From contig CAVQBR010000002.1 of assembly GCA_963710865.1 (NCBI GenBank), positions 1,550,001 through 1,614,000 of the forward strand: 64,000 bases of DNA. The letters run 5' to 3'. Positions 16,309 to 24,318 of this stretch are shown in pieces (the stretch's first letter is position 1; the number at the start of each line of letters is the position of its first letter). Below the pieces are notes generated by a model. It was not told where the DNA came from, searched no databases, and worked only from the letters and a program-made list of their open reading frames with translations. This DNA is from PRDV01 sp963710865 (GTDB taxonomy: Bacteria > Babelota > Babeliae > Babelales > Babelaceae). Both the position numbers and the translations under genes were made by a program.

Positions 16309-17025
16309 ATGAAGAGAATATCAGTATCATTATTCACATTACTTGCTTTAACTCCAACTTTGTTTGGCTCGAACGTGGCTCAGACACGTATAGAACAGCT
16401 ACCAACTGATATCAGAAGATATGTACTTTTACCCTATCTGAAGGGGAGTGATGAGGATTTGGTAAAGTATGTTAAAACAGTGAGAGAAGTCATTAGTCCT
16501 CGTGAGCTCGAAGGTATAGTTGAGGTACGAGTTGCCCAGGACCCACTGGCTGACCTAGGCGCGGCACGAAAACAAGACTTGACTCTACAACTTATGTTTA
16601 AATTTAAAAATGCAGGAATTTCTGCTGCGGACCTGTGGCTTCAAGCTCGTGTATCTGAATTTGCACACGATGGTAATGAAGATTGGTTAGTACCGATATT
16701 TAAGCGTGACCTGAATTTCGCAAAGGATCCACGATTCTTGGCGGCTGCACTGACGAGAGGATCCTTGCCGCTTATAGAGTTCATAGGTTCTCACAGAGAG
16801 TTAAGGAAGGTGGCTATAGAAAAGGCTCCTGGAATGGCTTTCTCGCCTCTTGCACATGTTTTTCCTTTGACGGATGTGAAAAGGACGGAGAGCTTGCTCT
16901 TTAATTTTGGTCAGTCAGCACTTATAAAGGCCGCACGGGAGAGAAGAGATCTTCGAAAATATTATTCTGATGAAGTTGCGCCGACTTTTAATGACCCGTA
17001 CTACAAAAATAGGGGTGATTGGTGA
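16309..17025 (+). CDS. Truncated secreted paralogue of the shared-domain proteins
   Basis: 238 residues from the ATG at 16309 (SD AAAAAGG); an earlier in-frame start at 16228 would lie upstream of the promoter. The signal peptide is MKRISVSLFTLLALTPTLFG. IEQLPTDIRRYVLLPYL follows, an F-box-like LPxD helix also seen in the 10202 and 13476 proteins, then the shared domain (NAGISAADLWLQ, DLNFAKDP, HRELRKVA, SPLAHVFPL). At SLLFNFG the sequence jumps directly into QSALIKAARERRDL, an ankyrin piece, then ends. About 100 residues present in paralogues are missing and the ankyrin tail survives only as a fossil downstream. It may still make a stable secreted domain. Confidence 0.65.
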   Translation: MKRISVSLFTLLALTPTLFGSNVAQTRIEQLPTDIRRYVLLPYLKGSDEDLVKYVKTVREVISPRELEGIVEVRVAQDPLADLGAARKQDLTLQLMFKFKNAGISAADLWLQARVSEFAHDGNEDWLVPIFKRDLNFAKDPRFLAAALTRGSLPLIEFIGSHRELRKVAIEKAPGMAFSPLAHVFPLTDVKRTESLLFNFGQSALIKAARERRDLRKYYSDEVAPTFNDPYYKNRGDW

Positions 17026-17177
17026 AGAGCAAATCCTATGCCATGAATAGAGCTTCGTCAAAGAGGACAGAGCTGTTTTGAAAGAACTTCTCATGACAAA
17101 CGTCAGAGCGGACTTTTTGCGCTCGAACGGTCTTTCAGGTCATTTTGAATTTTGAGTAAATTCACGAGATGAATACC

Positions 17178-17240
17178 AGAACTCAGTTATGCGGCGGCAA
17201 TCTTCTGATGAAAAAGCTATTCGCAGAAGCGCTAGCCATG
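17178..17240 (+). pseudogene. Fossil of an ankyrin C-terminal cap
   Basis: One frame reads RTQL-CGGNLLMKKLFAEALAM, which matches the TALSYARGNxxMEKLFAEKL cap of neighbouring ankyrin genes. It lies 150 bp after the truncated 16309 gene with stops between, so it is probably the decayed 3' end of that gene. The remaining 17026-17394 sequence holds no gene. Confidence 0.5.
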
Positions 17241-17348
17241 AATTCCATCAGATCATGACTCGACAAATGATTGCGATCTGATTATGTTGAAGTGAGTATT
17301 GCTATGTGGTACTGGGATCGGTGTGAGAAAGAGATTGAATGTTCTAGT

Positions 17349-17385
17349 GGTGGGAAGAGGATCTTCCCACCAGAATTTCGTTTTT
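17349..17385 (+). terminator. Hairpin with T-rich tail
   Basis: GGTGGGAAGA (17349-17358) and TCTTCCCACC (17362-17371) form a perfect 10-bp stem with loop GGA, extendable by TTCT/AGAA. TTTCGTTTTT follows on the plus strand. It sits 24 bp beyond the minus-strand gene ending at 17395 and could stop transcription from both sides. Confidence 0.55.
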
Positions 17386-17394
17386 GGCGATTTT

Positions 17395-17958
17395 TTATTG
17401 AAGTTCACGTACGTCGATTTGCCAATTCTCTGCAAAGACTTGCAACATCTCAGAATTAGCGCGCGCATAATCGAGGGCTGTTTTTCCGGAGGAATCTTCA
17501 GCGAAGGGGTTAGCATTCTGCTTCAGTAAGTCTCTTACTGTCTCAATAGCATTACTTTTGACTGCTGTTATGAGAGGGTTTTCTTCCTGCGCGGAGGTTG
17601 GAACTGCTTCAGATCGTCTGCTCTCATCGTTCGTATTCATTCTTGAAGATGAAAGCTCTGGCTGGTTTTCTTGGGATTTGATTTCATGCGTCTGAAAGCC
17701 CGGCTTCACTCGAAGCGATTCGACTAGATGACAGAGCGCACATCGTTCTTCAGGATAGTTTGACTGAAGGCTGATAATACAGTCAATGTGGGCAAATCGT
17801 TGATGACAGGGAAGCTCTACTGCGGTATCTGTCTCTCCACATGGATCGAGGCAAATTGGACACTTAAAAAGGTCTTCTGACTGGATGTGTTCTACCATGG
17901 CAGAGGTTGTACAGAAGGCGCCCACGCACAGCAAGGCTCCAAGAAGTAATTGTTTCAT
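17395..17958 (-). CDS. Secreted RING-H2-like protein with one ankyrin unit
   Basis: A 187-residue protein. The signal peptide MKQLLLGALLCVGAFCTTSA is nearly identical to that of the 10202-10993 protein, so the two are paralogues. Residues ~32-77 carry CPIC, then ELPC with HxxxxxHxxC, then CALC: a RING-H2-like zinc pattern with slightly altered His spacing. A polar linker with many Ser/Glu/Asn leads to one ankyrin unit (NPLITAVKSNAIETVRDLL) and the cap ALDYARANSEMLQVF. The shared helical domain is absent, so this is a minimal RING-ankyrin protein. It has a consensus promoter. A role in host ubiquitination is inferred from the fold. Confidence 0.75.
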   Translation of the reverse strand: MKQLLLGALLCVGAFCTTSAMVEHIQSEDLFKCPICLDPCGETDTAVELPCHQRFAHIDCIISLQSNYPEERCALCHLVESLRVKPGFQTHEIKSQENQPELSSSRMNTNDESRRSEAVPTSAQEENPLITAVKSNAIETVRDLLKQNANPFAEDSSGKTALDYARANSEMLQVFAENWQIDVRELQ

Positions 17959-17995
17959 AATATTCCTTTTAGTTAATTAATTTAATTCAGTTTTG

Positions 17996-18024
17996 ATTAT
18001 AGCTCGCGAATTGTATATTGTCAA
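17996..18024 (-). promoter_or_regulatory. Consensus promoter of the 17395-17958 gene
   Basis: Minus strand TTGACA (18024-18019), 17 bp, TATAAT (18001-17996): an exact sigma70 consensus with ideal spacing, 38 bp before the ATG. Confidence 0.8.
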
Positions 18025-18254
18025 GTTTTTCAATTTGAGCTATTGCTCTTCATTGCGAAGGGCTTGTAGCATTCTCTCGTTGAGCATTCCATTAGCCAAG
18101 CGGATGGAATGTACCATCGATACTGCCCTTGTGAGTTTGGCAAGTCAATTAAGAGTGTGACTCCTTTGAGATTGCTTCTCAAGAGTATGAGGTCTTGAGC
18201 TCTCTCTGTTTGGGGTTAGTCTCAATGCTTTATGAGGCCAGAGGCGAGCTTTTA

Positions 18255-18410
18255 GCATGCATCGTTGACCCGATCTGGCTTAAAGTTGTTGGGCTCTTAC
18301 GGAATCGCTGTCGAGGAGCTCTTTCCCCGACAAGAAGGTGTAAATCGACGAGAGTAGAAAAACTAGGCTCAGATGTGAGAGAGCTCTTTCCTGGCCCTCG
18401 GTACAGAAAC
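18255..18410 (+). pseudogene. Decayed fragment of a 13476-type ankyrin gene
   Basis: GTTGTTGGGCTCTTAC at ~18284 and the GTCGAGGAGCTCTTTCCCC stretch at ~18308 closely match the 13476 gene around 15440 and 15570, but the ~120 bp between them there are deleted here. It continues into GTGTAAATCGACGAGAG and ends with a frame reading DVRELFPGP, the usual tail of these proteins. The open frame across it (18195-18467) is composite and I do not treat it as a gene. Confidence 0.55.
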
Positions 18411-18644
18411 GAGAAGTCCAATTTTAAAGCAGGGAGTGTGATCTCTTGCCTTGTTTTTCCGGGCTAGATGCACCGATGAGCACTTTTCATCAAAAGATTT
18501 TGTGATAGAACTCGGGGTAAAATGGAAAAAGGGATAAGTTTCGATGAAAGTAATAGTATGGGGCTCCATTATTCACTCTGTGCATTAGTATGCTGGAGAA
18601 AGGTCTTACTAATGATTTATTGGCAGGCTTAAAAAAAAGGTCCA

Positions 18645-18672
18645 TTGAACTATTTTATGACTCTGTTACACT
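18645..18672 (+). promoter_or_regulatory. Candidate promoter of rplU
   Basis: TTGAAC (18645-18650), 16 bp, TACACT (18667-18672), 41 bp before the rplU ATG. Confidence 0.45.
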
Positions 18673-18713
18673 AACTAATATCCCGTGTACAGATGTATTA
18701 CTAAAGGAACGTT

Positions 18714-19052
18714 ATGGCAACAAAAAAAGATACAGTATCAGTTGATAGGTATGCTATTTTCCAAACAGGTGGCAAACAATACCAGGCCCTCGAAGGCAAG
18801 ACTATCGGTATTGAAAAACTAGATGCTCGTGAAGGTGAATCAGTTATTTTCAAAGATGTATTATTGAGAAAAACGGGTGAAACGGCAGTCGAAGTAGGAA
18901 AACCCTATCTCTCTACTCCTATCAAAGCGACTATCGTAAAGCATTTACGAGGGCCTAAGCTGATCGTATTCAAATTTAAGCGTCGTAAGAAATCGATGCG
19001 TAAGCAAGGGCATCGTCAGCCTATTACCGTCGTCCGTATCGATTCGATATGA
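18714..19052 (+). CDS. rplU: 50S ribosomal protein L21
   Basis: A 112-residue protein that binds 23S rRNA. Family features: YAIFQTGGKQYQALEGKTIGIEKL at the N-terminus, and the basic C-terminal run KRRKKSMRKQGHRQ followed by TVVRIDSI. An extra ~10 residues (ATKKDTVSVDR) precede the usual start; the SD AAAGGA supports the ATG at 18714. The usual downstream partner rpmA (L27) is absent; a different small gene follows after 10 bp. Confidence 0.96.
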   Translation: MATKKDTVSVDRYAIFQTGGKQYQALEGKTIGIEKLDAREGESVIFKDVLLRKTGETAVEVGKPYLSTPIKATIVKHLRGPKLIVFKFKRRKKSMRKQGHRQPITVVRIDSI

Positions 19053-19062
19053 AGGAATTAGT

Positions 19063-19362
19063 ATGGCATACAAGAAAGGACTCTGTATCTTCTTAGTGAT
19101 ACTCTCGCTTAGAGGTGAAAATGATGATTGTATGCCCGATTTCTTTGATGAACTGACTGAGCCTGCGACAATGAGCTTGCTCAAACCACCGTTCGATTGG
19201 GAACATTTCCTTGAAGAATGCCCCGAATTACAAGAGCAGTTCTGGGCTCTTTCTGAAAAAGAGCAGGAAGAGCTTATACTTGCGATTGAACTTCTCAATA
19301 AAGCCTTTGTAGCTGAGATGAAACACCAGCTAGAGAGTGCATCCGATCCCTCACAATCTTGA
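19063..19362 (+). CDS. Small protein of unknown function downstream of rplU
   Basis: 99 residues starting 10 bp after rplU with SD AAGGA, so co-transcribed. The first six residues MAYKKG recall the MAHKKG start of L27, whose gene normally occupies this position, but the rest has no L27 similarity: a short hydrophobic stretch (LCIFLVILSL) is followed by an acidic, helical, Glu-rich domain (CPELQEQFWALSEKEQEELILAIELL). It could be a membrane-anchored or secreted acidic protein. Family not recognised. Confidence 0.55.
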   Translation: MAYKKGLCIFLVILSLRGENDDCMPDFFDELTEPATMSLLKPPFDWEHFLEECPELQEQFWALSEKEQEELILAIELLNKAFVAEMKHQLESASDPSQS

Positions 19363-19486
19363 CTTTCCTAGACATCATTCTATGCTGATATTACACCAAG
19401 AAATGATAATTTAAAAATAAACTATCGATTTTTCACTAGCTTTTATAGTAAGATGAAAGTAATAGGCTAGTTAGGAAGGGTGTAGC

Positions 19487-22129
19487 ATGATACGATATCT
19501 GAGGTTTCTCTCGTGTATACTTGTAATGCTTGGTTGTATGGCGCTCAACGGCGACAACTCAAATGCGAGCGCTATTGCCATAGATAACATGGGCAGACTT
19601 GTTATCGCAGGGACTACTCAAAACAGTCAAACGGATGCAAATGAATTTGCGATTACCCGGTTAAATACTGATGGGACTCCTGATGTTACCTTTAACCCTT
19701 TAGGTGCCCCACTGGGGTCTAATAGTACTACCCCGATGAAGGGACAAGTGACTTTAAGTATCCAAGGAGTGAATGATACGATAACCTCCGTTGCTATTGA
19801 TTCAAACAATAATATCATTGTAGCTGGTTTCTCAAAGAATACCGAAAGTGTTTCATCCTATGCAGTAGCTCGTTTTTTAGAAAATGGTACGCTTGATACC
19901 ACCTTTAATTCTGTGGGTCAATTTCCTGGGGGACCTGGTGTTGCTCTTATAACTATAAATGGCACAACTGATTCTGCTACGGGAGTAGCACTTGACCAGC
20001 TGGGGCGAATTGTTGTGGTTGGAACATCAGACACAATGGGCACAGCAACTACGTTGCCGATAACTGTTATTGGGGTTGTGCGTCTTACAAGTGCGGGGAA
20101 TCTAGATAGAACATTTGGCAGTAGTAAGACTCCAGGCTTCTTTGTTTTTAATCTTATGGGCACCGATCAATTGGGTTCTTCGATTGCTATCGATGCAGAA
20201 AATAATATCTATGTTGGAGGATCTATAGCTGTTTCTTCGCAAAATACTGATTTCTTACTTTTTAAATTAACGCCTCAAGGGGCCTTGGATCCTACGTTCA
20301 ACCAGTTCAGTGTTAATCCTGGCGTCTTTACGGAAAACTTACGCAATAGCACCGGTTTAGTTGCAGAGGCCGATATTGCATTGGCTATCGGGCTGGATGC
20401 CGAAAATCGTATTGTGATGGCAGGTAATTCATCAACGGGCAGCAATGAAACGGATTTTGCTCTGCTTCGCGTATTACCTTCAGGGGTGCTCGATGTAGCC
20501 TTTAATGCAACCGTTCCTCCACCAGGTGTCCCGGGGGTAGTAATTACGCCGATTTCAGGAAGCTTAGATTCTATTACTGCACTGGCATTCGATCCAAATC
20601 AAAATATAGTTGTAACAGGCTATACGGTCGTTAATCAGATGGGTACTGGTGATCAAAATGATGCATTTACAACCGCTCGGTATTTGCCGAATGGCCAGCT
20701 TGATCCTACCTTCACGAGCGGGATTGCTGGCTCTACTCCAGGAATTGTCATTACCAATCTCGTTGTACCTGAAAGCTTTGCTATGAATGATAATGCGGGG
20801 ACAGGTATTGCTATTAGTGCTGACAATCAGATTTATGTTACGGGCTTTTCCTTTGATGGATCTCAGAAGAATTTTACGACGATTAACTATCTTCCTACCG
20901 GAAGTCTCAATACTACCGTCTTTAATCCAATTGGTACGACTCCAGGGGTAGTATATACCAAGTTTGGCGTCGAACTCATTCCCGGAAACGGGGTGCCAAT
21001 CTTTGTTGGGGGAGATACCTCGGGTCTTGGGCCGCAAGTCCTTGATGAACTTCGGTATCCTCCGAGCCTGGTCATTCCAACTCTCGATAATGCTGATTCT
21101 CTTATTTTTAATGATTTTGCACCGTTCCTTTCGGGAACAGCGGCTCCTGAAGCTGCACTTACTCTGTATGCAAATGAGATTCCCGTAGTGTCTGTGTATG
21201 CAGATAAAAGGGGAGTATGGAGTGTTCACATGCCCCCTCTTCTTGATGGGGTGTACACTGTTTCTGTTGTGGCAACCGATCCGCTGACAAATATTAGCTT
21301 GTCCTCTGAACCAACCCATCTGACGGTTATTACTCAAATACCTCCATCGCCTCTTATTGAGGTTCCTGCTCCTCAGGAGAGACTCAGGACAGCTCAGGTG
21401 TTTATACGCGGGCGCGCACAGGCACATACTACGGTAGCTCTCTATCTCAATGGAAAGGATCTTGCTCAGGTGCGAGCCAATGCAGAGGGAATCTGGTCTT
21501 TCACAACGGCACCTCTTGATGATAATGTTTATTCGCTTTTTGCGGTTTCTACTGATGTGGCTGGAAATGTAAGTCCTCCTTCGGACGAACGCACCTTTAT
21601 CCTCGATAGAGGCCTTCAACGGGTTCCACGTATTCTGAGCCCAACCAATACCTTTGTCACAAACAAAAGCGAGCTCACCGTAACAGGTGAAGCCCGACCC
21701 CAGTCCTATGTAAATCTGTATCTCAATACAAAACTTGTTGGTCGTATTAAGGTTGATGGCAAAGGGGCATGGTCTTATCAGCTCAAGGGATTAAAAGACG
21801 GAGATTATCGGCTTTCTGCAAGTACCCCAGATAAAAAGCTAAAATCTACTCTCGTAAACTTCTCGGTGAACAAGACGCCGCCAGCAGCACCTCAGCTTAC
21901 CAAAACTCCTGATGGATTTATTACGGGGCGAGCACAACCTTTTAGTACAGTTAGATTGTACATTGATGATAAGCTCTTTGGAACGACTTCAGCTGATGCA
22001 AGGGGCTCCTGGGCATTTAATCCGAGCCGTGATCAAAAGGTGCCTCATGGTTCTCATCGTATCAAAGCAGTAGCCGCAGATAAAGCAGGAAATATAAGTT
22101 CATTTGTTGAACAGGTTATTATGCTTTGA
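19487..22129 (+). CDS. Secreted delta-60 repeat and Ig-like repeat protein
   Basis: An 880-residue protein. The N-terminus MIRYLRFLSCILVMLGC is a signal peptide that may be lipoprotein-type (MLGC, an imperfect lipobox). Residues ~25-510 hold seven delta-60 units, each ending with a GxLDxTFN-like motif (GTPDVTFN, GTLDTTFN, GNLDRTFG, GALDPTFN, GVLDVAFN, GQLDPTFT, GSLNTTVFN), probably a beta-propeller. From ~540 to the end come four bacterial Ig-like domains with alternating TLYAN/ADxxGxWS/LxDGxYTxxVxAxD strands. Such proteins are usually cell-surface or exported adhesins. SD GGAAGGG supports the start. Confidence 0.85.
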   Translation: MIRYLRFLSCILVMLGCMALNGDNSNASAIAIDNMGRLVIAGTTQNSQTDANEFAITRLNTDGTPDVTFNPLGAPLGSNSTTPMKGQVTLSIQGVNDTITSVAIDSNNNIIVAGFSKNTESVSSYAVARFLENGTLDTTFNSVGQFPGGPGVALITINGTTDSATGVALDQLGRIVVVGTSDTMGTATTLPITVIGVVRLTSAGNLDRTFGSSKTPGFFVFNLMGTDQLGSSIAIDAENNIYVGGSIAVSSQNTDFLLFKLTPQGALDPTFNQFSVNPGVFTENLRNSTGLVAEADIALAIGLDAENRIVMAGNSSTGSNETDFALLRVLPSGVLDVAFNATVPPPGVPGVVITPISGSLDSITALAFDPNQNIVVTGYTVVNQMGTGDQNDAFTTARYLPNGQLDPTFTSGIAGSTPGIVITNLVVPESFAMNDNAGTGIAISADNQIYVTGFSFDGSQKNFTTINYLPTGSLNTTVFNPIGTTPGVVYTKFGVELIPGNGVPIFVGGDTSGLGPQVLDELRYPPSLVIPTLDNADSLIFNDFAPFLSGTAAPEAALTLYANEIPVVSVYADKRGVWSVHMPPLLDGVYTVSVVATDPLTNISLSSEPTHLTVITQIPPSPLIEVPAPQERLRTAQVFIRGRAQAHTTVALYLNGKDLAQVRANAEGIWSFTTAPLDDNVYSLFAVSTDVAGNVSPPSDERTFILDRGLQRVPRILSPTNTFVTNKSELTVTGEARPQSYVNLYLNTKLVGRIKVDGKGAWSYQLKGLKDGDYRLSASTPDKKLKSTLVNFSVNKTPPAAPQLTKTPDGFITGRAQPFSTVRLYIDDKLFGTTSADARGSWAFNPSRDQKVPHGSHRIKAVAADKAGNISSFVEQVIML

Positions 22130-22204
22130 CAAACGCATGGGACTTGTGATATATCTATAAATACTAGATAAAATTTCAAATAGTAATTTTCCGGAAAGAG
22201 TCTC

Positions 22205-24304
22205 ATGGTTCATTATGCTATTCTGTCTTGGGTCGTCTTTAATTCACTCTCTGCAAAGGTTGTACATGTACCCGAGATTGCAGCCAGTCGTTCTCATACC
22301 ACTGCTCAAGTTATCAACTACCAAGATCCAACTGAACGGACCTTAGGAAAGGAAGGGTCTCCTCCACGCACTCTTTTTGAAGCAAGGTATGAAGATACAC
22401 GAACAGATGTACTAAATAAGGATCCATCATCTTGGCGTTCGCGGCTCTCGGGTGTGTATTCGCCCGCCACAAGCATTTTTAACTCGATAGTAAACTTTGT
22501 AACGGCAGTCAGTGCTCCTCTGAGTGCTGCGGAGTATGTCACTCACAGATATCAACAAATGTCTCAGCTACGATCTGAAATTTCTTCTCCAGATAAACAT
22601 TCTGCTCATACTGCTCACGTTATGCATACGTTGCCCGAGCGCGAACAGATGATTCTCAAGAGCCGTGCTGCGAAGGTCCGCTCTGCACTGAGAGATTTTT
22701 TGGGAGAATCTGTTGAAGAACAGCTTGTACCCTCGATTGGTCTTGCCTGCGGCGGGGGAGGAGTTCGAGCTCTCCTAGAAACAGTAGGGTGGCTATCCGG
22801 GGCTCAAGCATCTGGCTTGTATGACTGCTTGACGTATATGTCAGGACTTTCAGGATCAACGTGGGCCTTAAATACCTATCTTGCTTCAGCCAGGAGTATG
22901 GGAGAGTATAAAGAGCACCTCAAGAAGCGCTTAGCGGTATCTGTGACCGACCATGTTACAGCACTAACCTCCGACGATCTTCGTGACTTCATTAAAGCTC
23001 TCGGGTGTATCTATTACAATAGACAGAAGACGAGTGTTGTTACTATTTATGGCATCCTTCTTGCACAGATCTTACTCAAGGGACTTGTTCCTAATCCTTA
23101 TGAAATGCCTCTATCGGCACTCATTCCTCATTTGCACAATCATCCCTTTCCCCTGTCTACAGCAGTCCTTGGTGGTGAAGTAGCGCTTGCTGGCTTTAAG
23201 CATCATCCCTCATATGAGTTTTCTCCCGTGAGTGCCGGCAGTTTTGAATTGAGGTCGCATGTCCCTCTCTGGGCATTCGGCAGAGTATTTCAAGGAGGGG
23301 TAAGTCAGTGCATAATCCCAAATGATCTCAATCATCCAGAAATCTATACCGCGCAAGCTCTTATTACGGCATCCACGCCTGTACTTCCGGAATCTTTTTT
23401 GGCTCCTGGTGTTTTGGCGGCCGCTGCAGGAGCAGCCTATCTTTCTCAGAGCGCTCCCTCTGGTCCTTATTATGGAAGCGAGCTGCCCCTAAGCTTTTAT
23501 TTGGGTGTATGTGGATCTGCTTTTTCCGCAAATATGCACAATGCTGTTCGTGAGTTATATCTGAAGTTGACGCCCGCGTCATGTCCACAGGGTCCTGAAG
23601 CAACAGCGGTACAGACTGAACAGTTACGTGCTCTTGCCCTGGCTCTGATAAAGCAAGCTGGCTTTAGATTGCCACAAGATCCTCATCTTGATGACCCTCA
23701 TTTTGGAGCCGCTTGCGTGCCTAACCCGACATTTGAGCTTGCTCATGCTCCCCTTGCAGAAATGCCCAACCTGCCTTTGGTAGATGCCGGCTTCGAGATG
23801 TTGGATGGTGATCGGCTCAATAGTGGTACAGTGCCACTTCTCTATCGTCGCTCAGATGTTATTATTATTTTTGATAGTTCTCAAGATCTAGAAGGTGCTC
23901 CCTCATTGCGAGCCGCAGCTCGATTGGCTCAGGCTCTCAATATCCCCTATCCAAGTATACCTGCGACTGTTCCAACTGCGCATATTCAATTATTTGCAGA
24001 TGATAATCTTGAGGCTCCTCTCATTCTTTATATGCCAGGAATTGCCAATCGAGGATTTGATGCTTCATTCGATCCCCAGACAGCGCCATGGACCGCTACA
24101 ACTAACTTTACATATACGCCTGAGCAGTCGACTCAGTTGATGGACTTAATTTCCCATACACTGCAGGATCATCAAACGCTCGAAGTCATTAAGCGTACAG
24201 TTCGATTGGCTATTGAGCGGAAAAAAGAACGAGCTGCTCGTGGAGTGTGGCCTCCTGGTTGTATGACAAAGAAAGTGAAGAGTCATCAAACGGCTTCGAT
24301 TTAA
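22205..24304 (+). CDS. Cytosolic phospholipase A2-like (PLA2_B family) lipase
   Basis: A 699-residue protein. The catalytic set of the eukaryotic cPLA2/lysophospholipase-B family is complete: oxyanion loop GGGGVR (183-188, including the conserved Arg), the nucleophile elbow GLSGSTW (214-220, Ser216), and the Asp motif LPLVDAGFEML (Asp527), followed by DVIIIFDSS as in the mammalian enzyme. The fold cleaves fatty acids from glycerophospholipids with a Ser-Asp dyad. The GLSGS elbow distinguishes it from patatins (GxSxG with DGG). The first ~20 residues are mildly hydrophobic and could be a weak signal peptide. No calcium-binding C2 domain is present. A membrane-lysing effector is a reasonable inference. 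Upstream SD is GGAAAGAG. Confidence 0.85.
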   Translation: MVHYAILSWVVFNSLSAKVVHVPEIAASRSHTTAQVINYQDPTERTLGKEGSPPRTLFEARYEDTRTDVLNKDPSSWRSRLSGVYSPATSIFNSIVNFVTAVSAPLSAAEYVTHRYQQMSQLRSEISSPDKHSAHTAHVMHTLPEREQMILKSRAAKVRSALRDFLGESVEEQLVPSIGLACGGGGVRALLETVGWLSGAQASGLYDCLTYMSGLSGSTWALNTYLASARSMGEYKEHLKKRLAVSVTDHVTALTSDDLRDFIKALGCIYYNRQKTSVVTIYGILLAQILLKGLVPNPYEMPLSALIPHLHNHPFPLSTAVLGGEVALAGFKHHPSYEFSPVSAGSFELRSHVPLWAFGRVFQGGVSQCIIPNDLNHPEIYTAQALITASTPVLPESFLAPGVLAAAAGAAYLSQSAPSGPYYGSELPLSFYLGVCGSAFSANMHNAVRELYLKLTPASCPQGPEATAVQTEQLRALALALIKQAGFRLPQDPHLDDPHFGAACVPNPTFELAHAPLAEMPNLPLVDAGFEMLDGDRLNSGTVPLLYRRSDVIIIFDSSQDLEGAPSLRAAARLAQALNIPYPSIPATVPTAHIQLFADDNLEAPLILYMPGIANRGFDASFDPQTAPWTATTNFTYTPEQSTQLMDLISHTLQDHQTLEVIKRTVRLAIERKKERAARGVWPPGCMTKKVKSHQTASI

Positions 24305-24318
24305 AAAGGTCTGTACTT

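Noticed and set aside
18195..18467. 90-codon plus-strand frame upstream of rplU
   Set aside because: Composite frame across a decayed ankyrin fragment; only short parts match family sequence and in differing frames.
20564..21619. 351-codon open frame on the minus strand inside the delta-60/Ig-like gene
   Set aside because: It is exactly antisense to a gene with clear repeats, has no SD and a composition unlike a protein (many Arg/Ile/Ser/Cys from antisense repeats).
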